Shown one piece after another: positions 29,466-37,924 of a DNA stretch of 37,924 nt. The position numbers and the translations under genes were made by a program. Source of the DNA: Planctomycetota bacterium (GTDB lineage Bacteria; Planctomycetota; Planctomycetia; Gemmatales; Gemmataceae); NCBI GenBank assembly GCA_026692965.1, contig JAPLNF010000334.1:1-37924 (forward strand). The letters run 5' to 3'. The notes beneath the pieces are model-generated. The model did no database searches and had not been told where the DNA came from. It worked only from the letters and a program-made list of their open reading frames with translations. Numbering within the stretch: position 1 is the stretch's first letter; every line of letters starts with the position of its first letter.

Positions 29466-29876
29466 ATGAAAACAAGATTAGTAGTAGGCGTATTAATCGC
29501 AAGTTTAATAACTTGCTCTTTAAGTAGTTCACAAGAAAAAGCAAGCACACCAAACTTAGCTGGGAGTTGGAGTGGGAATTGGATTAGCGAGGGTTCTGGC
29601 CATAAAGGCCCTATGAAAGCTGTTTTTAGATCTGTAGGCAGTGACTCTTATGAAGTCGCTTTTTCAGGTCGCTTTTTCAAGGTTATACCCTTTAGATATA
29701 AAGTAACTTTAATGGTTACAGGCAAAGAAGGCGATAAACTTATTCTCACTGGAAGCCAGAAGCTTCTGGGTTTTGGAACCTTTGAATACAACGCACTCGC
29801 TGATGATGGTTCATTTATAGCAAATTATTCGACCAAAAAAGATAACGGCAGATTTGAACTTTATCGAAACCGTTAA
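29466..29876 (+). CDS. Small exported protein of unknown function
   Basis: Signal peptide MKTRLVVGVLIASLITCSLSSS, then GSWSGNWISEGSGHKGPMKAVF beta-rich domain. Confidence 0.65.
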   Translation: MKTRLVVGVLIASLITCSLSSSQEKASTPNLAGSWSGNWISEGSGHKGPMKAVFRSVGSDSYEVAFSGRFFKVIPFRYKVTLMVTGKEGDKLILTGSQKLLGFGTFEYNALADDGSFIANYSTKKDNGRFELYRNR

Positions 29877-29884
29877 TTTATTAT

Positions 29885-29923
29885 AAAAAAGCCCTGCTTG
29901 AATTAATATCAAGCAGGGCTTTT
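29885..29923. terminator. Bidirectional Rho-independent terminator
   Basis: AAAAAAGCCCTGCTTGA-ATTAATA-TCAAGCAGGGCTTTT: 11-bp perfect stem with A and T tracts between convergent genes. Confidence 0.93.
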
Positions 29924-29938
29924 GGTATAGCTAAGTTT

Positions 29939-30511
29939 TTACTTAACAGCTTTTTTCTTATTGTCTTCAACTTGCTTCTTAACATCCACATTTTCTGTAT
30001 TTACAGTTTTAGCAACCTTTTCAGAAAGCTTTTTCGCTACTAAACCACTTGGATCGCATCCTGGAGCAATCGCAACAATTTTGCCACCTTTTTCAATTAA
30101 GAAATTAGTAGGCATTGTTTTAGTATCGAAAATTTTCCAACTATCACCTTTGGTATCGACAGCATAAAGCATGCTAATATTCTTTGCTTTTGCGTAGGTT
30201 GCCACCTTAGCATCAGGTTCTTTGAAAATCGCAAGGGATGTCAAACCTGATTCTTTATAAGCATCATGAATCGCTTGGAAATATGCCAACTCTTGATCGC
30301 AACCTGAACAACCACAAGTTAAACGAACAAGAACTGCACCCTTGGCAGTTAACTCCGCGAGGTTAATTTCTTTGCCTGATGCATCTTTTATTTTAAAAGC
30401 TGGAGCTTGGCCGCCAATTTCAACTTTCTTAGCTGGTACCTTAGCTGGTTCTTCCCCAATAACAGAAAAAACCAAGCTTAAACTTACTACTAAAGACATT
30501 AATCGCTTCAT
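29939..30511 (-). CDS. Exported redoxin/AhpC-TSA-like thioredoxin-fold protein
   Basis: GGQAPAFKIKDASGKEINLAEL..VLVRLTCGCSGCDQEL..MPTNFLIEKGGKIV. Confidence 0.75.
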   Translation of the reverse strand: MKRLMSLVVSLSLVFSVIGEEPAKVPAKKVEIGGQAPAFKIKDASGKEINLAELTAKGAVLVRLTCGCSGCDQELAYFQAIHDAYKESGLTSLAIFKEPDAKVATYAKAKNISMLYAVDTKGDSWKIFDTKTMPTNFLIEKGGKIVAIAPGCDPSGLVAKKLSEKVAKTVNTENVDVKKQVEDNKKKAVK

Positions 30512-30705
30512 TTACAAACTCCTAGGTGGGAACAAATAAAATGATCAATAACACGTTGCATCATTAATATCGTATTAAGTGACAAAAAATACAAGCTTTT
30601 TAACTAAAATCCCTCTAAAAGTTTGAATTAAACACATACTCGTATTAATAAAAATGATTTATGATAGAAACATTGCTTGAATGAACCTATTTAAGGAAAT
30701 AGTTT

Positions 30706-32073
30706 ATGCCATATATTCGGGTTGATCTACTATGTTTTATTCTAGTCCTCAACCTTCCGCAATACTTGAAAGCTGCTACTGATAAACCGTTGAATATTCT
30801 AATTCTTTACGCAGATGATTGGCGGCATGACACCCTCGGGTGTGCTGGTAACCAAATTGTAAAAACGCCTAATTTAGATGCCCTAGCAAAAAAAGGGATA
30901 AGATTCACTCGAAATTGTGTCACCACATCTATTTGTGGTGTAAGCAGGGCAAATCTTTTAACCGGTCAATGGATGTCGAGACATGGCAATCAAGCTTTCG
31001 CAATGTTTAAAACGCCTTGGGAAGAAACTTATCCCGGCCTCCTTAGACAAAACGGGTACCATGTTGGCCATATCGGCAAATGGCACAATGGAGCATTCCC
31101 CAAAGAAAAATATGATTACGGGAAAAGCTATGCAGGTAACCATTGGATTAAACAAACCAATGGCGAAATGATTCATGTAACAAAAAAAAATGAAGATGAT
31201 GCGCTAGATTTCTTAAACACAAAACCAGATGATAAACCCTTTCTTCTTACTGTTTCATTTTTTGCAACCCACGCAGTCGATGGGAACCCAAAACAATATC
31301 TCCCACAACCCCAAAGCATGGAACTATATAAGGAAGTAAAAATTCCGATTCCAGTTGCCGCAACCGAAAGTCATTTCAAAAAATTACCACCATTTATCGC
31401 AAATGAAAAAAACGAAGGCAGAAACCGATGGCACTGGCGTTTTGACACACCAGAAAAATACCAAGAATACATGAAAAACTACTATCGCCTTGCAACTGAG
31501 GTAGATGATACCAGCGGCAAAATAATTGCGGATTTAGAAAAAAGAAAACTGCTGGATAGTACCCTAATAATCTTTACCACAGACAACGGTTATTTCCATG
31601 GGGAGCATGGACTAGCTGATAAATGGTACCCTTATGAAGAAAGCATACGAGTTCCTTTAATTGTTTTGGATCCAAGAATGGCAAAAAGCAAAGCTGGAAA
31701 AACCAATGATGATTTTGTTTTGAATGTCGATCTAGCTCCAACAATATTAAACGCTTCAAAGGTAAAACCCCCACTTACAATGCAAGGGAGAAATTTTGCA
31801 CCGCTTTACCTCGAAGATAATATTAAAGATTGGAGGCGGGAATTTTTCTATGAACACGCAATCATCAAGAATAAAGATTTTATTCCCGCTTCTGAAGCCT
31901 TGGTAAGAAAAGATCTGAAATATATATTCTGGCCGGATTTTAATACGGAAGAACTATACGACCTTAAGATCGATCCAATGGAAGAAAACAACCTGATTAA
32001 AAGCGAACTGCATCAAGAATCATTAAAGTCGCTAAGAATTCGATTTAAAGAATTAAAAGCAGATGCCAAGTAA
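30706..32073 (+). CDS. Sulfatase (type I, alkaline phosphatase superfamily)
   Basis: [89 protein letters not shown]. Confidence 0.93.
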   Translation: MPYIRVDLLCFILVLNLPQYLKAATDKPLNILILYADDWRHDTLGCAGNQIVKTPNLDALAKKGIRFTRNCVTTSICGVSRANLLTGQWMSRHGNQAFAMFKTPWEETYPGLLRQNGYHVGHIGKWHNGAFPKEKYDYGKSYAGNHWIKQTNGEMIHVTKKNEDDALDFLNTKPDDKPFLLTVSFFATHAVDGNPKQYLPQPQSMELYKEVKIPIPVAATESHFKKLPPFIANEKNEGRNRWHWRFDTPEKYQEYMKNYYRLATEVDDTSGKIIADLEKRKLLDSTLIIFTTDNGYFHGEHGLADKWYPYEESIRVPLIVLDPRMAKSKAGKTNDDFVLNVDLAPTILNASKVKPPLTMQGRNFAPLYLEDNIKDWRREFFYEHAIIKNKDFIPASEALVRKDLKYIFWPDFNTEELYDLKIDPMEENNLIKSELHQESLKSLRIRFKELKADAK

Positions 32074-32104
32074 TATATTTTGAAACATTGTTTATTAAAC
32101 AAAA

Positions 32105-32908
32105 CTATTTCGCTCCCACCTTGGCACGAGCAATAGCAAAATCAACAAGTTCTTGCGAATGGAAGAACCCTTCGAAAAAATTGTGGCCCTGATCTTTGAG
32201 AATGATTAATTTCACAAGTTCTTGCTGATTTTCCAACTTGTATTGGTTCAAAAACTCTAAAGAATTTTCTTTTAAAGGAACAACTTTATCGACATCCCCA
32301 TGAATTAATGCAACAGGGATTTTAGCTTTTGCCAACACACTAATTTTAGAAATTGGATTTAATTCACTCAGTTTACTTTCTAATTCACTTTTACTTAAAT
32401 CATAAGCCGGGGCGGCTTTATCAATACCTGGGTAAGTACGAAAATCAAACACAGGATAAATCCCAATAATTCCGGAAACTTTGGTTGGGTTTTCAATCGC
32501 CCAACTTGAAACCCATAATCCACCCCTGCTCCTCCCAAAAAGACAAGGCTTAGGTGAATATCCTTTTTTCTGAACGAGTTCATTGTATAGGGCTGTAAAA
32601 AGCAAGTTACTTTTAGGCCCGCCATACCCTTCACCAACATCTATACCAGCAACTGCAATGCCTGCATTAAGAAACTGCTCATGCATCCATTTTTCATGCT
32701 GATCAGGGTAAGAAGGCAAAGTGGGTGCATAAATAATCCAAGGTTGGGGAGTAGTCCGTTTAGCCTGATCAGGCAACAAAACAAACGCTGGTCGATCAGA
32801 AACAGTAAAAGTTTCCCCTGGCAAAATAAGATTTTTCTTTTGCCCATAAGAAATTGAGGTAAATGATAAAAACAAAACCGCTACAAATATCAAACTTTTA
32901 TAAAACAA
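32105..32908 (-). CDS. Exported alpha/beta hydrolase
   Basis: Signal peptide; CLFGRSRGGLWVSSWAIENP nucleophile elbow; IPVALIHGDVDKVVPL; DQGHNFFEGF. Confidence 0.85.
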   Translation of the reverse strand: MFYKSLIFVAVLFLSFTSISYGQKKNLILPGETFTVSDRPAFVLLPDQAKRTTPQPWIIYAPTLPSYPDQHEKWMHEQFLNAGIAVAGIDVGEGYGGPKSNLLFTALYNELVQKKGYSPKPCLFGRSRGGLWVSSWAIENPTKVSGIIGIYPVFDFRTYPGIDKAAPAYDLSKSELESKLSELNPISKISVLAKAKIPVALIHGDVDKVVPLKENSLEFLNQYKLENQQELVKLIILKDQGHNFFEGFFHSQELVDFAIARAKVGAK

Positions 32909-32935
32909 TTTAAAATCTCCATGATTATAGGTTTT

Positions 32936-34546
32936 CTAATTTTTCTTTTTGATCTCTTTGTTTTCTTTGAACTCTGTCAGTAGATAATAATCATCCAAGG
33001 TGGATTCAAGAAAAGGCAAATTACGAATACCTGTTTTCAAAACATCGCCCGATTTTCCAGTTACCTTAAAAAAACCTGCAATAGCTTTTGCATCAGGTTT
33101 AATCAAAAGCTTCACAGGGCTAACGGTTTTAGCCGTAATTTTAAGTTCTTCGGCAGACCAACCTTGTGGCAGATCTTGCGCTTTAAAAACAATATCTGCA
33201 GAATGGCCTGCAACTCTAGAAAACTTAATCGGCACTTCAACCGGTTTATTATCTTTGGGAGCGAAACTTTCTCCATCTATGGAAAATTCAAAATCGGGAA
33301 CAATCGGAATAACACTCATTCTATAGTAATAAGTTTCTCCACTATGATTGTGTAAATCTGTGATTTTCAGGAATGTTGGCTCACCTGTGGAAGTAACATC
33401 AACAGAAGCATCACGGCTGGCAGCTACGTCATCGTCAACTCGTTTAAGCTCTTTACCTAAACCATCTTTTTGAACAACAAGAGGGTCAAGATCGGAACCA
33501 ATTGAACGAGCATCAATTTTAAGTTTATATTTGTCACCTTTTTTAAATCTAAGTTCAAAAGAATGCTCTTTTTTACCATCAAGATTACCACTGATAATGC
33601 AAGGTGACTCTAAAACCATTGATAGTTTATCTATTGGGAACACCAAAGAAGGATATGGAGTGCATGTAACAGATAAGTTCCCAGCGGCCCCTGTTTTATA
33701 TATTCTAGTTTCGGTCAGGGATGGAGAAGCATTTATGTTTAATGAAGCGAACTCTTTAGATAGGTTCCAACCTTTTAGCTGAAGGCTTTGAGATTTGCCT
33801 GTTTGCAAAGATAAAGGAAAAACATGATCAATGTAAGGCCCTGTGGTAATTGTTAAACGATAAATATAAGTATCTGCACCCGAAAATCTTATTGTGGTAT
33901 CTGGCGTAGATGGAAATGCGAAAACACGAATGCGATAAGCCCCATCATTGGGCGCGATAAATGCGATAAACGGATCAAGGCCAAATCGGTCATGATTTTC
34001 GGCAAGAATAAACCCATCAGGCGATAAGATTTGCATTGCTGCATCCATGGGGGATTCAATGCCATGATTTCCTAAAAGATGAGCAACGATCGTTTGACCT
34101 TTTTTCGCATCAACCGCAAACGAATCTGTATCGCCCGCAACGCCTAATTTTCCGTTAATTAGAACCGGGCCAGCCCCAATCGATTGCGGTTTAAGATATG
34201 TGTTATTAGGCTCAACTTCTTCGATTTCAGGAATTGTACCAACCCAAAAAGCCTTGGGAGCCGAAGTTCCATCTTTATTAAATACTCTAAATAATTTTGG
34301 GCCGGGAGAAGCTTTTGGATCAATTATAATTGAGGCTTTATTTTTCTCTTTGAACTCAATTTTAATATCTGAAGAATAAACGACGATTTTCGGAGGCCAG
34401 TCGGGAAAGGTGCCATTTAGGCTTACCTGAACCGTAGTACCAACCTGCCCACCCGAAGGAAAAACATAAGTAAGAACCGGAGCAACGGCCCAGCAAGGGT
34501 TTTGTAATGTTAAAACGACAATTATAAGGTAAAGCCAATGACGCAT
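32936..34546 (-). CDS. Exported planctomycete protein with PPC (bacterial pre-peptidase C-terminal)-like beta domains
   Basis: Signal peptide; YVFPSGGQVGTTVQVSLNG; EVEPNNTYLKPQSIG..VNGKLGVAGDTDSFAVDAKKGQTIVAHLLG..LDPFIAFIAPNDGAYRIRVFAFPS. Confidence 0.8.
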   Translation of the reverse strand: MRHWLYLIIVVLTLQNPCWAVAPVLTYVFPSGGQVGTTVQVSLNGTFPDWPPKIVVYSSDIKIEFKEKNKASIIIDPKASPGPKLFRVFNKDGTSAPKAFWVGTIPEIEEVEPNNTYLKPQSIGAGPVLINGKLGVAGDTDSFAVDAKKGQTIVAHLLGNHGIESPMDAAMQILSPDGFILAENHDRFGLDPFIAFIAPNDGAYRIRVFAFPSTPDTTIRFSGADTYIYRLTITTGPYIDHVFPLSLQTGKSQSLQLKGWNLSKEFASLNINASPSLTETRIYKTGAAGNLSVTCTPYPSLVFPIDKLSMVLESPCIISGNLDGKKEHSFELRFKKGDKYKLKIDARSIGSDLDPLVVQKDGLGKELKRVDDDVAASRDASVDVTSTGEPTFLKITDLHNHSGETYYYRMSVIPIVPDFEFSIDGESFAPKDNKPVEVPIKFSRVAGHSADIVFKAQDLPQGWSAEELKITAKTVSPVKLLIKPDAKAIAGFFKVTGKSGDVLKTGIRNLPFLESTLDDYYLLTEFKENKEIKKKN

Positions 34547-35799
34547 TACCCCATAAGAATTTTATCGGGCGCGATGCCCAACTTGGAATATATAGTTGAA
34601 GAGAAATGCTCAGGGGTAAGAACTCTTTCGCAAGCTGCGTAACCACGTTTATCAGTGGCACCAACAACCTGACCACCTGGGGTTCCGCCACCCGCCACCA
34701 TGATAGACATTGCATTTGACCAATGATCACGGCCACCATCTTTGTTAATTTGTGGAGTGCGACCAAATTCACCCAAAACCAAAACCAAGGTGGTTTCAAG
34801 CATACCCCGTTGATCAAGATCTTTAACCAATGCAGCAATAGTAACATCGAAACTAGGTAATCGCTTTTCCAAGGTAGGGAAGATATTGGTGTGATGATCC
34901 CAACCACCATCATTAAGAACAATAAACGGAACCCCAGCTTCAACCAGTCTGCGAGCAAGTAGAGCTCGCTGGCCGAATTCATTTCTGCCATAGGTTTCAC
35001 GCACAGAATCTGGCTCGCGCTGAATATCAAAAGCAGCTTGAGCTTCCGCAGAACGCATGAGGTCCAGCCCTTGTCGGTAATGATCGTCCATTGCGGTTGC
35101 GGGATCACCAACTTGTTTGTCAGCAAAGCGGACAAATTTATCAACAGCTTGGCGCATTTCTTCGCGGTTTACTTTTCTTGAGCCATCCAATTCTTTGGGA
35201 AGACTGACATCGCGAACTCTAAAATTAGCACTGTTAGGGCTGCCATCAACTACAAAAGGGGCATGTCGAGCACCAAGAAAATTAGGGCCGCCTGATCGGG
35301 TCATCGAAGGCAAAGAGAAATACGGAGGCAAACCAGGAGGGGCACCCAATTCTGAAGAAACAACAGAGCCCATACTAGGGTGAAAGCTAACAAAAGCACC
35401 ACAGCCTACAGGAATTCTGGGCGGGGCACCTGTCATCATGTAATGATTACCCGCACCGTGGTTTCCTTGATCATGTTGAACAGAACGAACGATGGCAAGT
35501 TTGTCTGCAATTGAAGCGAGTTGCGGAAGATGCTGAGAGTATTGAATACCAGGTATTTTTGTGCTGATTGGTTTAAAAGAGCCCCGGATTTCAGAGGGGG
35601 CATCTGGCTTAGGATCAAACATTTCATAATGGGTAGGGCCACCATCCAACCAAACTAGGATAACGCTTTTTGCTTGAACTTTACGGGTTGCGAGTTCACG
35701 AGCTTGCAAAGACGAACAAAAGCCTCCACCTAATAAACCACCTAAACCAAGTATCAGGCCATCGCGTCTTGAAGGCATCTTTTTGGTGAAAGTATTCAT
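34546..35799 (-). CDS. DUF1501 domain-containing protein with Tat-like signal
   Basis: PSRRDGLILGLGG; VILVWLDGGPTHYEMFDPKPDAPSEIRG; GGWDHHTNIF; LGEFGRTPQINKDGGRDHWSNAMSIMVAGGG; start at ATG 35799 with AGGA upstream. Confidence 0.94.
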   Translation of the reverse strand: MNTFTKKMPSRRDGLILGLGGLLGGGFCSSLQARELATRKVQAKSVILVWLDGGPTHYEMFDPKPDAPSEIRGSFKPISTKIPGIQYSQHLPQLASIADKLAIVRSVQHDQGNHGAGNHYMMTGAPPRIPVGCGAFVSFHPSMGSVVSSELGAPPGLPPYFSLPSMTRSGGPNFLGARHAPFVVDGSPNSANFRVRDVSLPKELDGSRKVNREEMRQAVDKFVRFADKQVGDPATAMDDHYRQGLDLMRSAEAQAAFDIQREPDSVRETYGRNEFGQRALLARRLVEAGVPFIVLNDGGWDHHTNIFPTLEKRLPSFDVTIAALVKDLDQRGMLETTLVLVLGEFGRTPQINKDGGRDHWSNAMSIMVAGGGTPGGQVVGATDKRGYAACERVLTPEHFSSTIYSKLGIAPDKILMG

Positions 35800-35812
35800 A
35801 AGAAATTCCTTT

Positions 35813-37924
35813 TTAGTCGACCAAAACAAATTCAGGAGAATTTATCAAAGCCCAAAGCAAATCTTCCAAGGTTTGTTTTCTAGGTTGATTTTTACTTTTC
35901 GCAAGCGAAATCAAACCATCTCGTTCCGCGTTGGTGGGAAACCTACAATAACAACGCAGGTATAAATCTTCAATAGCCAATTCAATACTACCCGAACCTG
36001 ATGCTAATTTCGAGGCAATTCCGTTATCAGCAATGATTTTCGCCTGAATACTTTTTGAATTCATAAGATGTAAAGCCTGTACAACTGTGGAATCGGAACT
36101 TCGTTCACACGGAGGATCCTGATTAGGATCAGGCCTGCCAAAGCTGTCTAAAAACTCGGAAGCTGACCGAAAAGTCCACATTTCCATAGCTCGTGAACCT
36201 TCAGGCATCGCAGGAAAATTCTCTGCAACCCCGGTAACATCACTTACCATATCCAATAAAACTTCAGCCCGGGGACGCATTCGGTAGTGCCTAGAATGAT
36301 TACGGGTATCGCCTTGGTTTCGTTCATTGGGTTTACTAGAAAGCGCATAAGCTTTTGAAGTAACAATCGTATAAAGGAGGTGCTTTACATCGTAATGATG
36401 CTTGCGAAAATCATCCGCTAAAGCATCTAGTAAAGCAGGATTAGAAGGGGGATTCGTAGCTCTAAGATCGTCAACTGCATCGACTAATCCTCTTCCCATT
36501 AAATCGGCCCAAATTCTATTGACTGCAGCTTTTGCAAACAGGGGGTTCTCATCCGAGGTGATCCAAGCAGCAAGCGCTTGCCTTGGGTCTTCATCTTCCG
36601 TGAACTCCATTATCTTACCTTTTAAAGGCGCAGGTTTCATCACCTCACCGGTTCGAAGATGTTTGACATCACCTTTTTTGGCGAGAAAGAACATTTCTTC
36701 ACTACCTGAAATCGGAGCTGAAATACCCGTACCTTTCATACCGATCCTTCCGAAGAATGCCGCAAAATGATAAAAATCATCCTGGCCGTAAACTTCAAAT
36801 GGATGGTGATGGCATTTGGCACACTCAAGCCTGATACCTAAAAATAGCCGGCTAATAACGGTGGTAAGTTCATCAGGCTGCCTTTTATCGCGAATGACCA
36901 CGGATGCACCATCGCGAAAGGTACTACCATCTGCTGTAATAATTTGTTTTGCAAACTGGTCATAGGGAAGGTTTTTACGAAAGCAATCGCGCAACCAAGT
37001 ATGAAGCACAAAAACCGCTTTCATTCCAACATGAAAAGGGTTTGGCCTTAAAAGATCCGCCCATTTGTTAGCCCAGAAATCAGCGTATTCCGGTCGCGAA
37101 AGTAAACGCAGTGCAAGCTTTTCTTTTTTATCAGGGGCGGTTTCTGCCAACCATGACCGCGATTCTTCAGGGGTTGGTAACCGACCGATAAGATCAAGAT
37201 AAACCCTTCTTAAATAAGTATGATCCGGAGCTAAAACCGAGGGGGAAAGCCCCAGCTTTACGAACTTATCAGAAAGCAATCGATCGATGTAATGCTGGGA
37301 ATCAATTCTGGCAGGTAAATTTACATTTAAAGTTTCAGGCAAAGGCAAAGTAACCAAACAAACGCTAAACTTCTCCATAAACCGAGCCATAATAGCTGCT
37401 TCACCAGGAAGCGGCCCCGATTGAATCAAACCTTCTGCATCAATTGAAGCAAGAACGCTTTCACTGGATTGAAAAGCTGCTAGGTGGGTGACATCTTTGC
37501 TAGAGCCATCACTATAGCGAGCTAAAACTCGAGTCTGAACCTTGGTTCGAGGAAGCATCTTAACTTCAGAAGGAATTATTTCAATGTTAACAACTTTAAG
37601 TTCATCCTGTGTGGATCTAGGTTGGCCATTTTTAATCCATTCCAGAACTTGGGCATAAGCGTTACCATCTTCGGGAAGTTTTTTCCCACCCCCATGCGGA
37701 ACCTGACCGGAGGCCTTTTTCAAAAGCAAACTATCTTTAGGGGAAGCTGGAAAAATTCGTCGACCGCGTGATTCCGAAGTAAGAGCATAGAAATCAAAAT
37801 CATTATCGAACCCTAAAAGCGATAATTGAAAACCATTTTGGCCTCTTTGCTTTCCATGGCATGAACCAGCATTACAACCATACCTCGTTAAAATCGGCTG
37901 AAGGTCTTTTTCAAAAGTTACTTT
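35813..37924 (-). CDS. PSCyt1-like/DUF1549/DUF1553 protein (5' end outside the window)
   Basis: Frame is open to the window edge: KVTFEKDLQPILTRYGCNAGSCHGKQRGQNGFQLSLLGFDNDFDF..; YLDLIGRLPTPEE; RLECAKCHHHPFEVY; AVNRIWADLMGRGLV. Confidence 0.94.
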   Translation of the reverse strand, partial: KVTFEKDLQPILTRYGCNAGSCHGKQRGQNGFQLSLLGFDNDFDFYALTSESRGRRIFPASPKDSLLLKKASGQVPHGGGKKLPEDGNAYAQVLEWIKNGQPRSTQDELKVVNIEIIPSEVKMLPRTKVQTRVLARYSDGSSKDVTHLAAFQSSESVLASIDAEGLIQSGPLPGEAAIMARFMEKFSVCLVTLPLPETLNVNLPARIDSQHYIDRLLSDKFVKLGLSPSVLAPDHTYLRRVYLDLIGRLPTPEESRSWLAETAPDKKEKLALRLLSRPEYADFWANKWADLLRPNPFHVGMKAVFVLHTWLRDCFRKNLPYDQFAKQIITADGSTFRDGASVVIRDKRQPDELTTVISRLFLGIRLECAKCHHHPFEVYGQDDFYHFAAFFGRIGMKGTGISAPISGSEEMFFLAKKGDVKHLRTGEVMKPAPLKGKIMEFTEDEDPRQALAAWITSDENPLFAKAAVNRIWADLMGRGLVDAVDDLRATNPPSNPALLDALADDFRKHHYDVKHLLYTIVTSKAYALSSKPNERNQGDTRNHSRHYRMRPRAEVLLDMVSDVTGVAENFPAMPEGSRAMEMWTFRSASEFLDSFGRPDPNQDPPCERSSDSTVVQALHLMNSKSIQAKIIADNGIASKLASGSGSIELAIEDLYLRCYCRFPTNAERDGLISLAKSKNQPRKQTLEDLLWALINSPEFVLVD

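Noticed and set aside
29966-30511. CGCSGC active site of the redoxin as novel
   Set aside because: It contains an ordinary CxxC (CSGC) in a thioredoxin-fold context; the extra Cys alone is weak evidence of novelty.
32088-32102. TTGTTT-ATT-AAACAA hairpin between the convergent sulfatase and hydrolase genes
   Set aside because: Short AT-only stem with no clear T tract; too weak to call a terminator.
34362-35144. 260-aa alternative-frame ORF on the minus strand
   Set aside because: It lies over the DUF1501 and PPC-protein coding sequence in another frame, has no domain-like motifs and is explained by the conserved genes.
1-37924. CRISPR arrays, phage, transposon or toxin-antitoxin loci
   Set aside because: No spaced direct repeats, transposase, integrase or recognisable toxin-antitoxin pair was seen in the ORF translations.

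Overview
This ~38 kb AT-rich chromosomal segment looks like Planctomycetota (Gemmatales-like by gene content; taxonomy is inferred). It mixes ordinary housekeeping genes (queD, folE, truD, scpB, tatD, pyrE, ppk1, arfB, trhO, tRNA-Ile/tRNA-Ala) with planctomycete-specific exported modules: DUF1501 next to PSCyt1/DUF1549/DUF1553 proteins, DUF1552 next to a DUF1587-1592-type protein, a PPC-like exported protein and a sulfatase. I see no CRISPR array, prophage, transposase or obvious biosynthetic or defence island. The best leads are: (1) two conserved genes, the PSCyt1-DUF1549-DUF1553 gene and folE, that each appear to carry an internal deletion of about 60-90 nt that changes the reading frame, with the lost C-terminal frame still readable downstream; (2) an ArfB-type rescue factor whose only plausible start is ATT; (3) a GIDE(BAM)-like domain fused to LemA; (4) a NuoM-like protein that seems to lack the ionisable residues of proton-pumping subunits; (5) a 20-bp palindrome filling the -35/-10 spacer of the tRNA-Ile/Ala promoter, and another perfect palindrome in the scpB / NuoM-like divergent region. 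All family calls are by eye from protein motifs; no searches were run.
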